DNA from: Phycisphaerae bacterium
Lineage (GTDB): Bacteria; Planctomycetota; Phycisphaerae; JAJVII01
DNA: 64,000 nucleotides
Direction: 5' to 3'
NCBI GenBank assembly: GCA_022072085.1
Contig: JAJVII010000015.1
Location: forward strand, 62,001 to 126,000
Each line of letters begins with the position of its first letter. Positions within the stretch are counted from its first letter, which is position 1. The translations under genes were made by a program, and so were the position numbers. Shown here in pieces: positions 34,853 to 44,403 of this stretch. The notes under the pieces are model-generated. The model was not told the DNA's origin. It made no database searches and worked only from the letters and a program-made list of their open reading frames with translations.

Positions 34853-35926
34853 CTACGGATTCAGGTCCAGCGGCAGGTGCAACTCCAGTCGCGCGCCGGT
34901 TCCGCCGGACGAGCCGCCCTTGCCCTGACCGTCCCTGGCGTCGGGCTGGGTCGCGGGGCCGCCGCGCCTCTCGACGCCGATCTCGAACAGCAGCCTGGAG
35001 ACCGCGTCGACCGGGAAGGCGCCCTTGATCGTCACGGTCGGCCCGTCCTGGGCAACCTTCACCTTGCCGAGCATGTCGGCGACAAGCTGCTCGCCGGGCC
35101 TGACGGGCTGGCCGTCGGCCTGCTTCTGCTCGATGCCGATCTCGACCATCGCGATCAGGCCCTGGAGAACCTTGGCGAAGCGCTGGGCGTGCTCGAGGTC
35201 GGCCGCGGTCAGGGCGATGTCGCACGCGAGGTCGGCGTCGACTTCGCTGACCCGCAGGCTGACGTGGCGGACGTTGGTCAGGACGCCCGCCCGCGGCCGG
35301 TCCTTCGCAGCGGCAGCGACGTCGGAGGCGTCCATGTAAAGGATAGCGCCATCGGCAGCGGTCAGCGACTTGACGCGGGCGTCGTCAGCGGCGACGGAGG
35401 GGGCCTTGGCGTCGAGCGTCAGCAGCGCCGCCTTGAGGCTGTCGGGGTCGGCGGCGATGACGGCCTGGCTGTCGCCGTGAAAGCAGCCGAAGCGGACAGC
35501 CGGCTTGCCCTGGGCCTTGGCTTTGGCGTCGATCCAGCGGTGGACGGTGTAGTCGCCGACGGCGAGGGTCTCGGGGCCCTCGCTGGCTTCGATGATCCGG
35601 GTGACCTTCCGCTGGTCCATCTTCGCGTCCAGCAGCAGCACCCAGGCCTTCTCGTCGTAGCTGTCGCCGAAGAGCGTCAGGCCTTTGACGTCGGTGAGCA
35701 GGTCGCAGCCGAGGGCGTTGCGGACCTCGGCCAGTTTCTCCTCCAGCCCGACGGCCTTGCCTTTGTCGATGACGAACTGGCCGAGCCTGGATGCGACCAG
35801 CCGCGTCACGTCCACATGGGCGACCCACTTTGCGGTCGCAGGGACCTGCCTGGCGTCCAGCCCGGCGGCCGAAGCGCTCGATACGAACGTCGCGGCGATC
35901 AGCATGGATGCGATGGCCAGTCTCAT
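34853..35926 (-). CDS. Exported protein of unknown function
   Basis: A 357 aa protein with a signal peptide (MRLAIASMLIAATF, cleavage near SASA at residue 20). The mature part starts with LDARQVPATAKWVAHVDVTRL, a pattern also seen in exported planctomycete proteins of unknown role that assess per-protein values such as DYTVHRWIDA. The tail is Gly/Asp-rich, then LHLPLDLNP. There is no catalytic motif that I can name. AGGAG lies 7 nt before ATG 35926. It is on the same strand as the ECF gene, separated from it by the palindrome. Confidence 0.75.
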   Translation of the reverse strand: MRLAIASMLIAATFVSSASAAGLDARQVPATAKWVAHVDVTRLVASRLGQFVIDKGKAVGLEEKLAEVRNALGCDLLTDVKGLTLFGDSYDEKAWVLLLDAKMDQRKVTRIIEASEGPETLAVGDYTVHRWIDAKAKAQGKPAVRFGCFHGDSQAVIAADPDSLKAALLTLDAKAPSVAADDARVKSLTAADGAILYMDASDVAAAAKDRPRAGVLTNVRHVSLRVSEVDADLACDIALTAADLEHAQRFAKVLQGLIAMVEIGIEQKQADGQPVRPGEQLVADMLGKVKVAQDGPTVTIKGAFPVDAVSRLLFEIGVERRGGPATQPDARDGQGKGGSSGGTGARLELHLPLDLNP

Positions 35927-36033
35927 AACCGGTCTCCTGTGTGTGATGGCGCCCCCTCTCCGAACCCGCACAGGACTACGCCCCCCGCGGCCGGGAGGTT
36001 ACAGGCAAGTCATGCGGACCCCTGCGGGCGTAC

Positions 36034-37140
36034 TCACACCCGCGCCGGGTAGGCGTGGACCCAGTCGCAGACGGCCTTGATCGTTTCCGGCCCGCAGGCC
36101 GGCGGCATGACCCCCGCGCTGCTCACCACGACCCCGCGATGGTGCGGCAGCTCGTCCAGCCGGGCGGCGATGAAGTCGATGATCCCCTCGGCCGCCTCCA
36201 TCCACAGGGACGCGTGCGTGCCGCCGACCAGGCATTTGTCGGGGCAGGCCCGCCGCCCGTCGCCCAGCGTGGTGTTGCCGACCGGCGGTGCGGTGAAAGC
36301 CTCGAAGCCCGCCACCGGCAGCGTCGCCAGGTCGCCCAGAATGGCCTTGAGGTGCCCGCACATGTGCAGGATCATCGGCCGGCCGGCGGCGCGGGCCAGC
36401 TCGGCGCACTGCCGCACGTGCGGCAGGTTCAGCTCGCGATACTGCCGCGCCGAAACCGTCGTCGTCGAGGTGTCCTCGATCAGCCAGAGGCTGTCGGCCG
36501 GCTGGTGGTCGGCCGTCAGCGCCAGGTATTCCATCTGCGCCCGTTGCATCCGCGCCATCAGTTCAGCCATCTCGGCCGGGTGGTCGGCCAGAAGGTAGTG
36601 CGTCTGCTCCGGCCCGCAGGTGTATTCGAGCATTTCCATCAGCGGCGACTTGCCGGCCGACGAGTGGGTAGCGGCGGTCTGGCCGGCGGCGCGGTCGGCG
36701 GCGCGGGCCTCTTGCAGCGCCCCGGCGTCCAGCTCCCAGCGGCAGTCGTCGTACCACTCGGCCATGATCGCAATGCCCTCGCGGTCGCGCACCGGGTGCT
36801 CGATCGGATGCCACGATTGCGAGCCGGCGTCGAAGCGACGGACCATCCGCAGTCGGCCTCCGGGCGTGACATAATGGGTGATCTCCGTCCCGCCCTCCTC
36901 CCGCTTTTCAACACCGCAGCGGCGCAGCGTCCGCCGCGCGACGGACGGCAGGCCGACCTGGCGGTCGCTGCCGATGAAGTCGTGCAACTGCGAGTTGTTC
37001 AGACCGGCGAAGCGGCCGCCGCGGGAGTGCGGATAGGCGCCGTCGAGCTTGGGCCAGAACGGCAGGCGGTCGACCGGCTCGCAGGCCACCGCCGCCTGCC
37101 ACCGTTGCCGCGGGGTCATCGTCGTCAAGGTCGTCGGCAT
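36034..37140 (-). CDS. Uroporphyrinogen decarboxylase-like protein, second copy
   Basis: A 368 aa URO-D superfamily TIM barrel. It starts TPRQRWQAAVACEPVDRLPF, typical of the corrinoid-methyltransferase-like branch, and carries the metal-type motif LHMCGHL near residue 255 and the final strand GVVVSSAGVMPPACGPE. It begins the operon run of hydrolase, sulfatase and PhyH genes only in the sense of position: it is the last of the four on the minus strand, 16 nt after the alpha/beta-hydrolase gene. C1 or methyl-group removal from a sugar or aromatic is a possible role (inference). Confidence 0.83.
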   Translation of the reverse strand: MPTTLTTMTPRQRWQAAVACEPVDRLPFWPKLDGAYPHSRGGRFAGLNNSQLHDFIGSDRQVGLPSVARRTLRRCGVEKREEGGTEITHYVTPGGRLRMVRRFDAGSQSWHPIEHPVRDREGIAIMAEWYDDCRWELDAGALQEARAADRAAGQTAATHSSAGKSPLMEMLEYTCGPEQTHYLLADHPAEMAELMARMQRAQMEYLALTADHQPADSLWLIEDTSTTTVSARQYRELNLPHVRQCAELARAAGRPMILHMCGHLKAILGDLATLPVAGFEAFTAPPVGNTTLGDGRRACPDKCLVGGTHASLWMEAAEGIIDFIAARLDELPHHRGVVVSSAGVMPPACGPETIKAVCDWVHAYPARV

Positions 37141-37156
37141 GGTTTCGCCTCCGTCA

Positions 37157-38005
37157 TCAAAGGTTGGCCCGGAGGAACTCGATCATCCGCTCCAGCGTGC
37201 GCTCGAAATGCGGCGACCGGTTGAACCACCCGTGGCCGACGTCGGGGTAGGCCTCCAGTTCGCAGCGGGCGCCGACCCGCCGCATCGCCTGCTCGAACTG
37301 CTGCGGGTCCTCGATCGAGACGATCTCGTCGCGCTGGCCGTGCAGCAGCAGCATCGGCGGACACGCAGGCGAGACGTGCGCCAGCGGCGACGCCTCGCGA
37401 TAGCGGTCGGGCATCTCGTCGGGCCCCCCGCCCAGCAGCTTGACCTCCGACTCCCGGGCCAGCTTGCCATTCTCCCCGCGCGGCACGCGAAGAACCGGGT
37501 TGAAGCAGACCGCGGCCGCGACAGCCGACGCCCCCGCGCCGCGCACCGCCAGCAGGGCCGCCAGATGGCCTCCTGCCGACCCGCCGCAGGATGCGATCCG
37601 CCGGCCGTCCACGCCGAGTTCGTCTGCGTGCTCGCGCAGCCATGCGACGGCGGCCCGGGCGTCGTCGAAGCAGGCGGGCCAGCAGGCCTCGCCGCTGAGC
37701 CGATAGGTCACGCAGAGCCCGGCGATTCCCAGCGTGGTCAGGAACGCGGCGTGGCGAGCGAACTGGCCGCGGTCGCCGCCTTGCCATCCGCCGCCGTGCA
37801 GGTAGACCACCGCCGGCCAGAGCGTCACCGACGGGCGGCGCGGCCGATAGAGCATCGCCGGCAGGTCGCGCCCGCCGGCGTGCGCGTAGGTCACCTGCTC
37901 CCGCAGGAACGGCGCATCGGGCGGGGCGGCCGGCTGGTCGTACGCCTGCCGCTCGGCCTGGAAGATCGCATCCAGCGGGGTGTAACTCCCGGGCGTGCGC
38001 ATCAT
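37157..38005 (-). CDS. Alpha/beta-hydrolase, BD-FAE / hormone-sensitive-lipase-like esterase
   Basis: A 282 aa esterase without signal peptide. The oxyanion motif is YLHGGGWQGG near residues 69-78, the nucleophile is the Ser of SCGGSAGGHL near 141-150, the Asp is in LLHGQRDEIVS near 225, and the His is in DVGHGWFN near 256. The order and spacing are those of sugar-acetyl or small ester hydrolases. It lies 15 nt after the sulfatase gene and 16 nt before the UroD-like gene, so the three are surely co-transcribed. A deacetylase role on a sulfated glycan would suit the neighbours (inference). Confidence 0.87.
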   Translation of the reverse strand: MMRTPGSYTPLDAIFQAERQAYDQPAAPPDAPFLREQVTYAHAGGRDLPAMLYRPRRPSVTLWPAVVYLHGGGWQGGDRGQFARHAAFLTTLGIAGLCVTYRLSGEACWPACFDDARAAVAWLREHADELGVDGRRIASCGGSAGGHLAALLAVRGAGASAVAAAVCFNPVLRVPRGENGKLARESEVKLLGGGPDEMPDRYREASPLAHVSPACPPMLLLHGQRDEIVSIEDPQQFEQAMRRVGARCELEAYPDVGHGWFNRSPHFERTLERMIEFLRANL

Positions 38006-38020
38006 CGGTTCAGCTCCATG

Positions 38021-39334
38021 CTATCGGTTCACGCCGACACTCAGAAGAACGCCCTCCAACCTGGCGGCCTCCTCGCCGGCGCCGGCGAGGTTGGTTGTCT
38101 CGGACGGGTCGGCTGACAGGTCAAACAACTCGCGGCGGCCGTCCTCATAGAGGCTCAGCTTCCAGCGCCCGTCGCAAGCCATCTGCCACTTGCCCAGCGT
38201 GGAGATCTGCACGTCGCGATGCGCGGCGGTCCGGCCTTGCAGCAGCGGGGCCAGCGAACGGGCGTCCCAGTCGGCCGGCGGGCCCAGCCCGGCCAGTTCC
38301 AGGAACGTCGGGGCCAGGTCGAACAGCTCGACCAGCGCCTCGCTCCGCCGCCCGGCGGCAATGCCCGGGCCGGCCGCCACCAGCGGCACGCGGACCGACG
38401 GGTCGTGCGGCACCGACTTGAACCATCGCCCGAGGTCGCCGAGCATTTCGCCGTGGTCGGAGCTGTAGACGACTATCGTGTTGTCCAGTTCACCGCGGCG
38501 GTCCACCGCGTCGATCAGCCAGCCGACCCAATCGTCGATGCCCTCGATCATCGCGGCGTAGTTGCGGCGGATCTGCTGGTGATCGACGGGGGCGTCGGAC
38601 GGCGCGACCGGCGGTGGAAACTCGACGCCGTCGTAGCGGGCCATGAGGTCGGCCGGCGGGTCGAACGGCTCGTGCGGGCCGGGAAAGTTCACCTGGAGGT
38701 GCCACGGCTGGCCGACGGGCAGGCGGTCGAGCAGTTCCAGCGCCGCCCGGCCGGTAAAGTCGTCGGTGTACTGGCGGCGGGTCAGCGGCGTGGGCCAGGC
38801 CGACTCGCCGCGCCCGTCGCGAAGGGCCATGCGGCGGTCATAGTCGGCGGCGTGATCGGTGGCGACGCCCTCGGCGTGCAGGAAGGCCATGTAGGAATCC
38901 TGCGGGCGAACTCGGCCGCTCTTGACGGCCTGCCGCTTGCCGTTCTGGTCGATGGTCTCGGTGTAGCCGAGGCGGCCCATGCGCGGGGTCCAGCCGGACA
39001 GGCCGCAGAAGTCGGTGTGCTTGTGCAGGTCGGTCTTGCCGCAGGCGGCGACGCGATAGCCGGCGGCCCGCAGCCGCTGCATGAAGGTGTCGGACGACTC
39101 GTCGAGATCGTAGTGGTTGCTCAGCACACCGTGCCGCGCAACGCGCAGGCCCGTGGCCACGCTTGCCCGGGCCGGGGCGCACAGCGGCGAGTTGACCCGG
39201 CACTGCGTGAGCATCGTGCCGCGGGCGGCCAGCCGGTCGATGTTGGGCGTGCGGACGGGGGCGAGGCCCATGCAGTTCAGCCAGTCCCAGCGGTGCTGAT
39301 CGGGGAAGAGGAAGAGAAAATTCGGCGGTCCCAT
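38021..39334 (-). CDS. Cys-type arylsulfatase-family sulfatase
   Basis: A 437 aa formylglycine-dependent sulfatase. The maturation motif is SPLCAPARAS near residues 50-59 (C-x-P-x-R; Cys becomes formylglycine and needs a maturase). Metal ligands are FPDQHRWD near 10-17 and YSSDHGEMLGD near 291-301, and CGKTDLHKH is near 100. No signal peptide is visible, so it may be cytosolic, unlike most planctomycete sulfatases. Substrate probably a sulfated sugar. It is the second gene of a PhyH-sulfatase-esterase-UroD run. Confidence 0.92.
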   Translation of the reverse strand: MGPPNFLFLFPDQHRWDWLNCMGLAPVRTPNIDRLAARGTMLTQCRVNSPLCAPARASVATGLRVARHGVLSNHYDLDESSDTFMQRLRAAGYRVAACGKTDLHKHTDFCGLSGWTPRMGRLGYTETIDQNGKRQAVKSGRVRPQDSYMAFLHAEGVATDHAADYDRRMALRDGRGESAWPTPLTRRQYTDDFTGRAALELLDRLPVGQPWHLQVNFPGPHEPFDPPADLMARYDGVEFPPPVAPSDAPVDHQQIRRNYAAMIEGIDDWVGWLIDAVDRRGELDNTIVVYSSDHGEMLGDLGRWFKSVPHDPSVRVPLVAAGPGIAAGRRSEALVELFDLAPTFLELAGLGPPADWDARSLAPLLQGRTAAHRDVQISTLGKWQMACDGRWKLSLYEDGRRELFDLSADPSETTNLAGAGEEAARLEGVLLSVGVNR

Positions 39335-39388
39335 CGCACACCTCCAGCCGCTGTTTTACCCGAGGCGGCAGGGCGATGGAAGCGCCCG

Positions 39389-40219
39389 TCAGCCGGTCGA
39401 GACGCGCGACGTCCTGTCCCTTGCCGGGTCGAGCCAGGAGTCGTTGCCGGAGGCGGTCCTGGCGCCGCCGGTGAGGATCGCCCCGTCGGGCAGAACCTCC
39501 AGCGGCGTGTAGCGCGGGTGATGCGACTCCTTGTAGGGGTCGTTGTGGCGGGAGTTGTAGCAGCAGATCAGCGTCCAGCGGGCCTGATCGCTGGTGTTGG
39601 CGTCGGAACGGTGCAGCGTGTTGCAGTGGAAGAAGACCGCGTCGCCGGGCGCCAGCTCGGCGTAGACCAGTTCCATCCGCTCGAGCGCCTGCTCGACGCG
39701 CTCGGGGTCGGCGCAGGTCTGGCCGGCGAACCGGCCATGCTCGATGCGGCCCATCAGGTGCGAACCGCGCAGCACCTGGAGGCAGCCGTTGGCTCGCGTG
39801 GCCGGATCGACGGCGATCATCACGCTGGCGAGTTCCGGGAACAGGCAGCCGTTGCTGTACCAGTAGCCGTAGTCCTGGTGCCACTCCCATGCGCCGGCGA
39901 CGCGCGGCTGCTTGAGGATCATCTTGCTGTGGTAGTGATAGACCTCGCCGCCGAGCAGGCGTTCCATCGTGCGGACCACCCGCTCGCTGCGGGCGATCGT
40001 TCCGTAGATGTCGTCGCCGGGATGGTTCCACAGCGAGATATCCACCGGCTTGCCGCTGCGGTCGGCTCGGCCGCTGGCGTGAGCGAGCAGCTCGCGATCG
40101 GCCCGGGCGGCGTCGGCCAACAGGCGCGTCTCGGCGGCGTCCAGCAGGCCGGGGACGATGAGATAACCGTCGGCGTTGTATTGCGTGACCTGCGCTCCGG
40201 AAATGCGGAAGTGCGACAT
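39389..40219 (-). CDS. Phytanoyl-CoA dioxygenase (PhyH) family Fe(II)/2-oxoglutarate oxygenase
   Basis: A 276 aa non-haem iron oxygenase. The iron-binding HxD is in EWHQDYGYW near residues 102-110, the distal His in FFHCNTLHRSDAN near 188-200, and the 2-oxoglutarate-binding Arg follows. The fold begins YNADGYLIVPGLLD. GGGAGGA sits 6 nt before ATG 40219. It lies first on the minus strand of a run with a sulfatase, an esterase and a UroD-like protein; hydroxylation of a small molecule is likely but the substrate is unknown. Confidence 0.88.
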   Translation of the reverse strand: MSHFRISGAQVTQYNADGYLIVPGLLDAAETRLLADAARADRELLAHASGRADRSGKPVDISLWNHPGDDIYGTIARSERVVRTMERLLGGEVYHYHSKMILKQPRVAGAWEWHQDYGYWYSNGCLFPELASVMIAVDPATRANGCLQVLRGSHLMGRIEHGRFAGQTCADPERVEQALERMELVYAELAPGDAVFFHCNTLHRSDANTSDQARWTLICCYNSRHNDPYKESHHPRYTPLEVLPDGAILTGGARTASGNDSWLDPARDRTSRVSTG

Positions 40220-40343
40220 GATTGGTCCTCCCACAAATTATTGGAGGGACCCGTCGCGAAGGCAAGCCACACGGAATTGGCGCACGGCGGATGCGGGCCG
40301 GCCCGCATCCGCCGTGCGATTGCGTTTCGGCGTCGATCGCCGG

Positions 40344-42170
40344 TCAGTCGCGCAGGTCGATGCCCAGTTCGCGGAGCTGCCGCTCGTCCACCTGAGACGG
40401 GGCGTCGGTCAGCGGGCAGACGGCCGACTGCGTCTTGGGGAACGCGATCACGTCGCGGATCGACTCGCTGCCGGTCAGGATCATGATCAGCCGGTCGATG
40501 CCCATCGCAATGCCGCCGTGCGGCGGGGCCCCGGCTCGCAAGGCGCCCAGCAGGAATCCGAACCGCCGCTCGGCGTCCTCAGCCGTGAAGCCCAGCAGTT
40601 CGAACACGCGGTTCTGCACGTCCTGGCGATGGATACGGATGGACCCGCCGGCCAGCTCCTGGCCGTTGCAGACCAGGTCGTAGGCCTTGGCCTTGACCAG
40701 GCCGGGGTCGCCGGCCAACTTCTCGATGTCCTGGTCGCGCGGCGAAGTGAAGGGGTGGTGGCAGGCGACCCAGCGTTTCTCCTCGGCGTCGTACTCGAAG
40801 CTGGGGAAATCGACGACCCAGCAGAACTTGAAGACCCCTTCGGGGATCAGCCCGCGGGTCCGGGCCAGGTGCCGGCGCAGGAAGTCGAGGCACTTGTTGA
40901 CGACCGACTTGCTCGCGTCGCCGACGGCGAAGATCAGGTCGCCTTCGTTGGCGGCCAGCCGCTCGATGAGCTGGGTCTGGAGGGTCTCGCCGAAGAACTT
41001 GGCGATCGGGCTGTCGAGCTTGCCGCCCCTGACGCGGAACCAGCCCAGCCCCTTGCCGCCGGCGCCCTGGACGGACGCGGTCAGCTCGTCGAGCTGCTTG
41101 CGGGTCAGGTCCGACCCGCCGGGCAGGCAGAGCGACTTGACGACGCCCCCGGCGGCGACGACGGACTTGAAGGCGTTGAACTCGCTGGCCGAGGCGATGT
41201 CGCTGACATTGCGCAACTCCAGGCCGAAGCGGATGTCCGGGGCGTCGCTGCCGTAGCGGTCCATGACCTCGTCATAGGTCAACCGCTCGATGGGCGTGGG
41301 CACGTCGATGTCCAGGACGCTCTTCCAGATGGCCTTGACGGCCCCTTCGGTGGTCGAGAGCACGCGGTCGATGCTGGGGAAGGCGATCTCGACGTCGAGC
41401 TGGGTGAACTCCGGCTGGCGGTTGGCCCGAAGGTCCTCGTCGCGGAAGCACTTGACGATCTGGAAGTAGGCGTCGCAGCCGGCGATCATCAGGATCTGCT
41501 TGAACAACTGCGGCGACTGCGGCAGGGCATAGAAGCTGCCGTGCTGGAGTCGGCTGGGGACGATGAAGTCGCGGGCGCCCTCGGGGGTGCTCTTGGTCAG
41601 GAAGGGGGTCTCGACTTCGAGGAAGCCCTCGGAGGCGTAGAAGTCGCGGATCGCGCGGACCGCCGCGGCCCGCACGCGCAGGTTGCGCTGCATCTTCGGG
41701 CGGCGCAGGTCGAGGTAGCGGTACTTCATGCGCAGTTCCTCGCCGACGGCGTCAGCAGACGCGTCGGGCAGGAACGGCAGCGAGACCTGGCACTTGTTCA
41801 GGAGGGTGAGCTTCTGCGCCCGCACCTCGATCTGCCCGGTGGGCAGCTTGGGGTTCTCCAGGCCCGGCCCGCGGGCGGCGACGCGACCGCTGACCGCGAA
41901 GACGTCCTCGCTGCGCAGCGTGTCGGCCAGGTCGTGCATGGCCTTGTCGTCGGAGGCGTCGAAGACCACCTGCGTGATGCCGGTGTGGTCGCGCAGGTCG
42001 ATGAAGACCAGGTTGCCGTGGTCGCGATAGCTCTGGACCCAGCCGGCCAGCGTGACCTGGGCGCCGACGTCGCCGATGCGCAGCACGCCGCAGCGGTGGG
42101 TCCGCTGCCAGGCCGACTCGTCGTAACTCTGAACCGAAAGCGTCGAAGGCGGTTGGGCTTGCTCAGCCAT
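40344..42170 (-). CDS. aspS: Aspartyl-tRNA synthetase
   Basis: Charges tRNA(Asp), or tRNA(Asp) and tRNA(Asn) if non-discriminating. An N-terminal OB-fold anticodon-binding domain (GWVQSYRDHGNLVFIDLRD near 43) leads into the class II core with motif 2 in KCFRDEDLRANRQPEFTQLD near 225-244. The bacterial-type GAD insertion covers about 300-420, and motif 3 GGIAMGIDRLIM is near 560. Length 608 aa matches bacterial AspRS. It is the last gene on its strand before the palindrome-free gap to the PhyH gene. Confidence 0.97.
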   Translation of the reverse strand: MAEQAQPPSTLSVQSYDESAWQRTHRCGVLRIGDVGAQVTLAGWVQSYRDHGNLVFIDLRDHTGITQVVFDASDDKAMHDLADTLRSEDVFAVSGRVAARGPGLENPKLPTGQIEVRAQKLTLLNKCQVSLPFLPDASADAVGEELRMKYRYLDLRRPKMQRNLRVRAAAVRAIRDFYASEGFLEVETPFLTKSTPEGARDFIVPSRLQHGSFYALPQSPQLFKQILMIAGCDAYFQIVKCFRDEDLRANRQPEFTQLDVEIAFPSIDRVLSTTEGAVKAIWKSVLDIDVPTPIERLTYDEVMDRYGSDAPDIRFGLELRNVSDIASASEFNAFKSVVAAGGVVKSLCLPGGSDLTRKQLDELTASVQGAGGKGLGWFRVRGGKLDSPIAKFFGETLQTQLIERLAANEGDLIFAVGDASKSVVNKCLDFLRRHLARTRGLIPEGVFKFCWVVDFPSFEYDAEEKRWVACHHPFTSPRDQDIEKLAGDPGLVKAKAYDLVCNGQELAGGSIRIHRQDVQNRVFELLGFTAEDAERRFGFLLGALRAGAPPHGGIAMGIDRLIMILTGSESIRDVIAFPKTQSAVCPLTDAPSQVDERQLRELGIDLRD

Positions 42171-42269
42171 GATCGTTTCTCGTTGAGTGAGGAAAGAATC
42201 CGTCCGGCGGAAACGCCCGCGGGTCGTGCCAGGCCGGGCGTTCCCGGTGAATCACCGGGACCCCGGCCG

Positions 42270-43490
42270 TCAATTCGGATCGGGCGCTTCCGAGGAAGCG
42301 GTCGTCGGGGCCTGCGGCGGCGAGTCGGGCTGCGTGGTCGGGCGGGCGGCCCGGGCGAACCAGTCGCTCATGACCCTCTCGGCCGGTTTGCCCCGGGGGG
42401 TGTAGTATTCGTCGTCGGGCCCGCCGGTATCCTCGCTCCAGTCCCAGAAGAAGATGCCGCCGACGGCGGGGTTGTCGCCCCAGACGCGGATGAACGCGTC
42501 ATAGAGGTTCCGCTGCTCGACCATCGACACCTTGCCCTTGTTGTAGTAGTAGTCCCAGGGCTTGAAGGCGGCGCCCTTTCGGCTGTACCAGCCGACCTCG
42601 GTGAAGATCACCGGAATGCCCACGCCCTCGTGCCACTGCTCGATTTCCTGCTTGTAGTGGCGCGGCACGCCCTTCTTGACGTAGTCGTCCCATGCCTTCA
42701 CCAGCGAATCGACGCTCGGCTCCCACTCCCCGTCGTGGGCCAGTTCAAAGTACGTCGTGATGCCCGCGCAGTCCAGTCCGTCGTCGGCGCCCGGCTGGCT
42801 CGGCCACCAGAACTGGACCTTCTTGTAGCGGTCCCAGTTGGCCGAGTAGCCCAGCTTCAGCCCGGGGTAGTTCTTGCGCACGAAGCGGATCAGGTCCCGC
42901 CAGCGCGACGGGTAGTCCTCCATCTTGTTCAGTTCCGACCCGATCATGAACACCGACGCTCCGCCACGATGAGCCGGTGCGGCGTAGAACCGGATCACGT
43001 CGCGGTAGTCGGCCCACCATCGCTCGGGGTCGTTGGGCTGGATGCGGCCGCGCCATTCCGTCTCGCGCGGGTGGTCCAGCAGGACGATCGGCATGACGAT
43101 CACGCGCAGGCCCAGCGAGCGGGCGTAGCGGATCAGTTCCTCGGTCTGGTCGGGGTCCGGCGACTGCCGCGTGTCGGGGTGGATCGTCGAGCTGGACCCA
43201 TCCTCCTGGAACGCCTTGACCGCCAGCAGCACCGAGTCGGCCCCGGTCTGGCGGACCTCGCGGATCATCCGCTCGTAGGTCGCCTTCTTGTCGGCGTTGT
43301 GAATCTGGATGGCGACGCCATGAAACCGCTCGGCCTGCGGCACGGGCGTGTACGGCACCTTCGGCCGCGAATCGTCCTGCGCCGTCGACGGGCCGCTGGT
43401 CGCCTGGCGACCCCATTTGTGCAGCGCCAAGCCGAACAGCAGCCCCGTCAGCAGGGCCGCCGCCAGACCGATGACCAGGTTCTGCTTCAT
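42270..43490 (-). CDS. Membrane-anchored glycoside hydrolase, GH113-like
   Basis: A 406 aa protein with one N-terminal TM helix (about 7-24) and a TIM-barrel catalytic domain. The likely acid/base is the Glu in MIGSELNKMED near residue 150 and the nucleophile the Glu in FTEVGWYS near 265. The neighbouring PWDYYYN segment is typical of GH113 beta-mannanases. The C-terminal 45 residues are Pro/Thr/Ala-rich. ATG 43490 preceded by GGAAGA is preferred to one six codons upstream. Function on a beta-linked mannan or other beta-glycan is an inference. Confidence 0.8.
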   Translation of the reverse strand: MKQNLVIGLAAALLTGLLFGLALHKWGRQATSGPSTAQDDSRPKVPYTPVPQAERFHGVAIQIHNADKKATYERMIREVRQTGADSVLLAVKAFQEDGSSSTIHPDTRQSPDPDQTEELIRYARSLGLRVIVMPIVLLDHPRETEWRGRIQPNDPERWWADYRDVIRFYAAPAHRGGASVFMIGSELNKMEDYPSRWRDLIRFVRKNYPGLKLGYSANWDRYKKVQFWWPSQPGADDGLDCAGITTYFELAHDGEWEPSVDSLVKAWDDYVKKGVPRHYKQEIEQWHEGVGIPVIFTEVGWYSRKGAAFKPWDYYYNKGKVSMVEQRNLYDAFIRVWGDNPAVGGIFFWDWSEDTGGPDDEYYTPRGKPAERVMSDWFARAARPTTQPDSPPQAPTTASSEAPDPN

Positions 43491-43584
43491 CGCATCGTCT
43501 TCCGCCAAACTCGCCGGAACCCCGCCCGACAGACTCGTTAGCCTAATCGGACGGCCTCATCCGGTCAACCGCGCCCTTGCTCCC

Positions 43585-44403
43585 CTACATCAGCGGCTCG
43601 AGCACCTTCCGGTAGGCCGGCAGCGCCTCGACGGCGTCGGCGATCTCCGGGTGCCACCGCTTCTCCCACTCGAACGTCAGCCAGCCGTCGTAGCCGATCG
43701 ACTTGAGCGCCGCCATCGCCGCCGGCAGGTCCACCTCGCCCTGGCCGACCATCGAGATGCCGAACGCGTCGTCCTTGATGTAGCCGTCCTTCACGTGCGT
43801 GTAGACGACGAGGGGACCGATGTGCTTGGCCGACTCGTCCGGGGTCTCCTTGCCCATCAACTGCGTGATCAGCAGGTCCCACAGCACGCGGGCCCGCGGA
43901 TGGTTCACCCGCCGCATCAGTTCGCCCACGTCGGCGGCCCGGCACCAGGCGTCGTGCGTCTCGATCGCGATCGGCGTGCGGCACCCCTCGGTCGCCTTGA
44001 CCATGTTGCGCAGCGTCACGACGGCCTCGGCCTTCCAGTCGAACTCGCCCTGTCCCTTGCGCGGCGCGCCGCCGAAGACGCGCACGGCCTCGACCGTGCC
44101 GATGCGGTCGGCCAGCTTGCAGTAGCGGACGATCTCGTCCAGGTGCTTGGCCCGGTCGGCGTCGTCCTTGGCGATCAGCCGGCAGGACGTGCACAGCCCG
44201 CTGACGACCAGGCCCGCGGCGCGGATTCGGCCGAGCGTCTCATCCAGCCGCTCGTTGAACTCGGGCAGCCTGGTGATGTCCAGTTCGTCGCCCAGCCCGC
44301 GGAAGTCGATCCCCGCGAAGCCGCCGACGCTTTTCATGTCGGCGAGAATCCTGTCCAGCGTGCAGCTCGGCCAGCCCAGCGTGGTCACGGAAAGTTTCAT
44401 CAT
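43585..44403 (-). CDS. Sugar phosphate isomerase/epimerase-like TIM-barrel protein
   Basis: A 272 aa xylose-isomerase-like (AP endonuclease 2 family) TIM barrel. Metal-type residues appear in IETHDAWCR near 150, THVKDGY near 206 and FEWEKRWHP near 244 (Glu/His/Asp/Glu pattern). The start MKLSVTTLGWPS is typical. No substrate can be named; members interconvert ketose/aldose or inosose. GGAGTGAA precedes the ATG pair. A 403 nt mosaic of repeat arms lies upstream. Confidence 0.87.
   Translation of the reverse strand: MMKLSVTTLGWPSCTLDRILADMKSVGGFAGIDFRGLGDELDITRLPEFNERLDETLGRIRAAGLVVSGLCTSCRLIAKDDADRAKHLDEIVRYCKLADRIGTVEAVRVFGGAPRKGQGEFDWKAEAVVTLRNMVKATEGCRTPIAIETHDAWCRAADVGELMRRVNHPRARVLWDLLITQLMGKETPDESAKHIGPLVVYTHVKDGYIKDDAFGISMVGQGEVDLPAAMAALKSIGYDGWLTFEWEKRWHPEIADAVEALPAYRKVLEPLM

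Noticed and set aside
38219-40486. Plus-strand open frame of 755 codons
   Set aside because: Antisense to the sulfatase and PhyH genes, which have intact catalytic motifs on the other strand.
40176-43541. Open frame of 1121 codons on the plus strand
   Set aside because: It is antisense to aspS and the GH113-like gene, has no recognisable domain, and has the Leu/Val/Asp/Gly-heavy composition typical of antisense frames in GC-rich genes.
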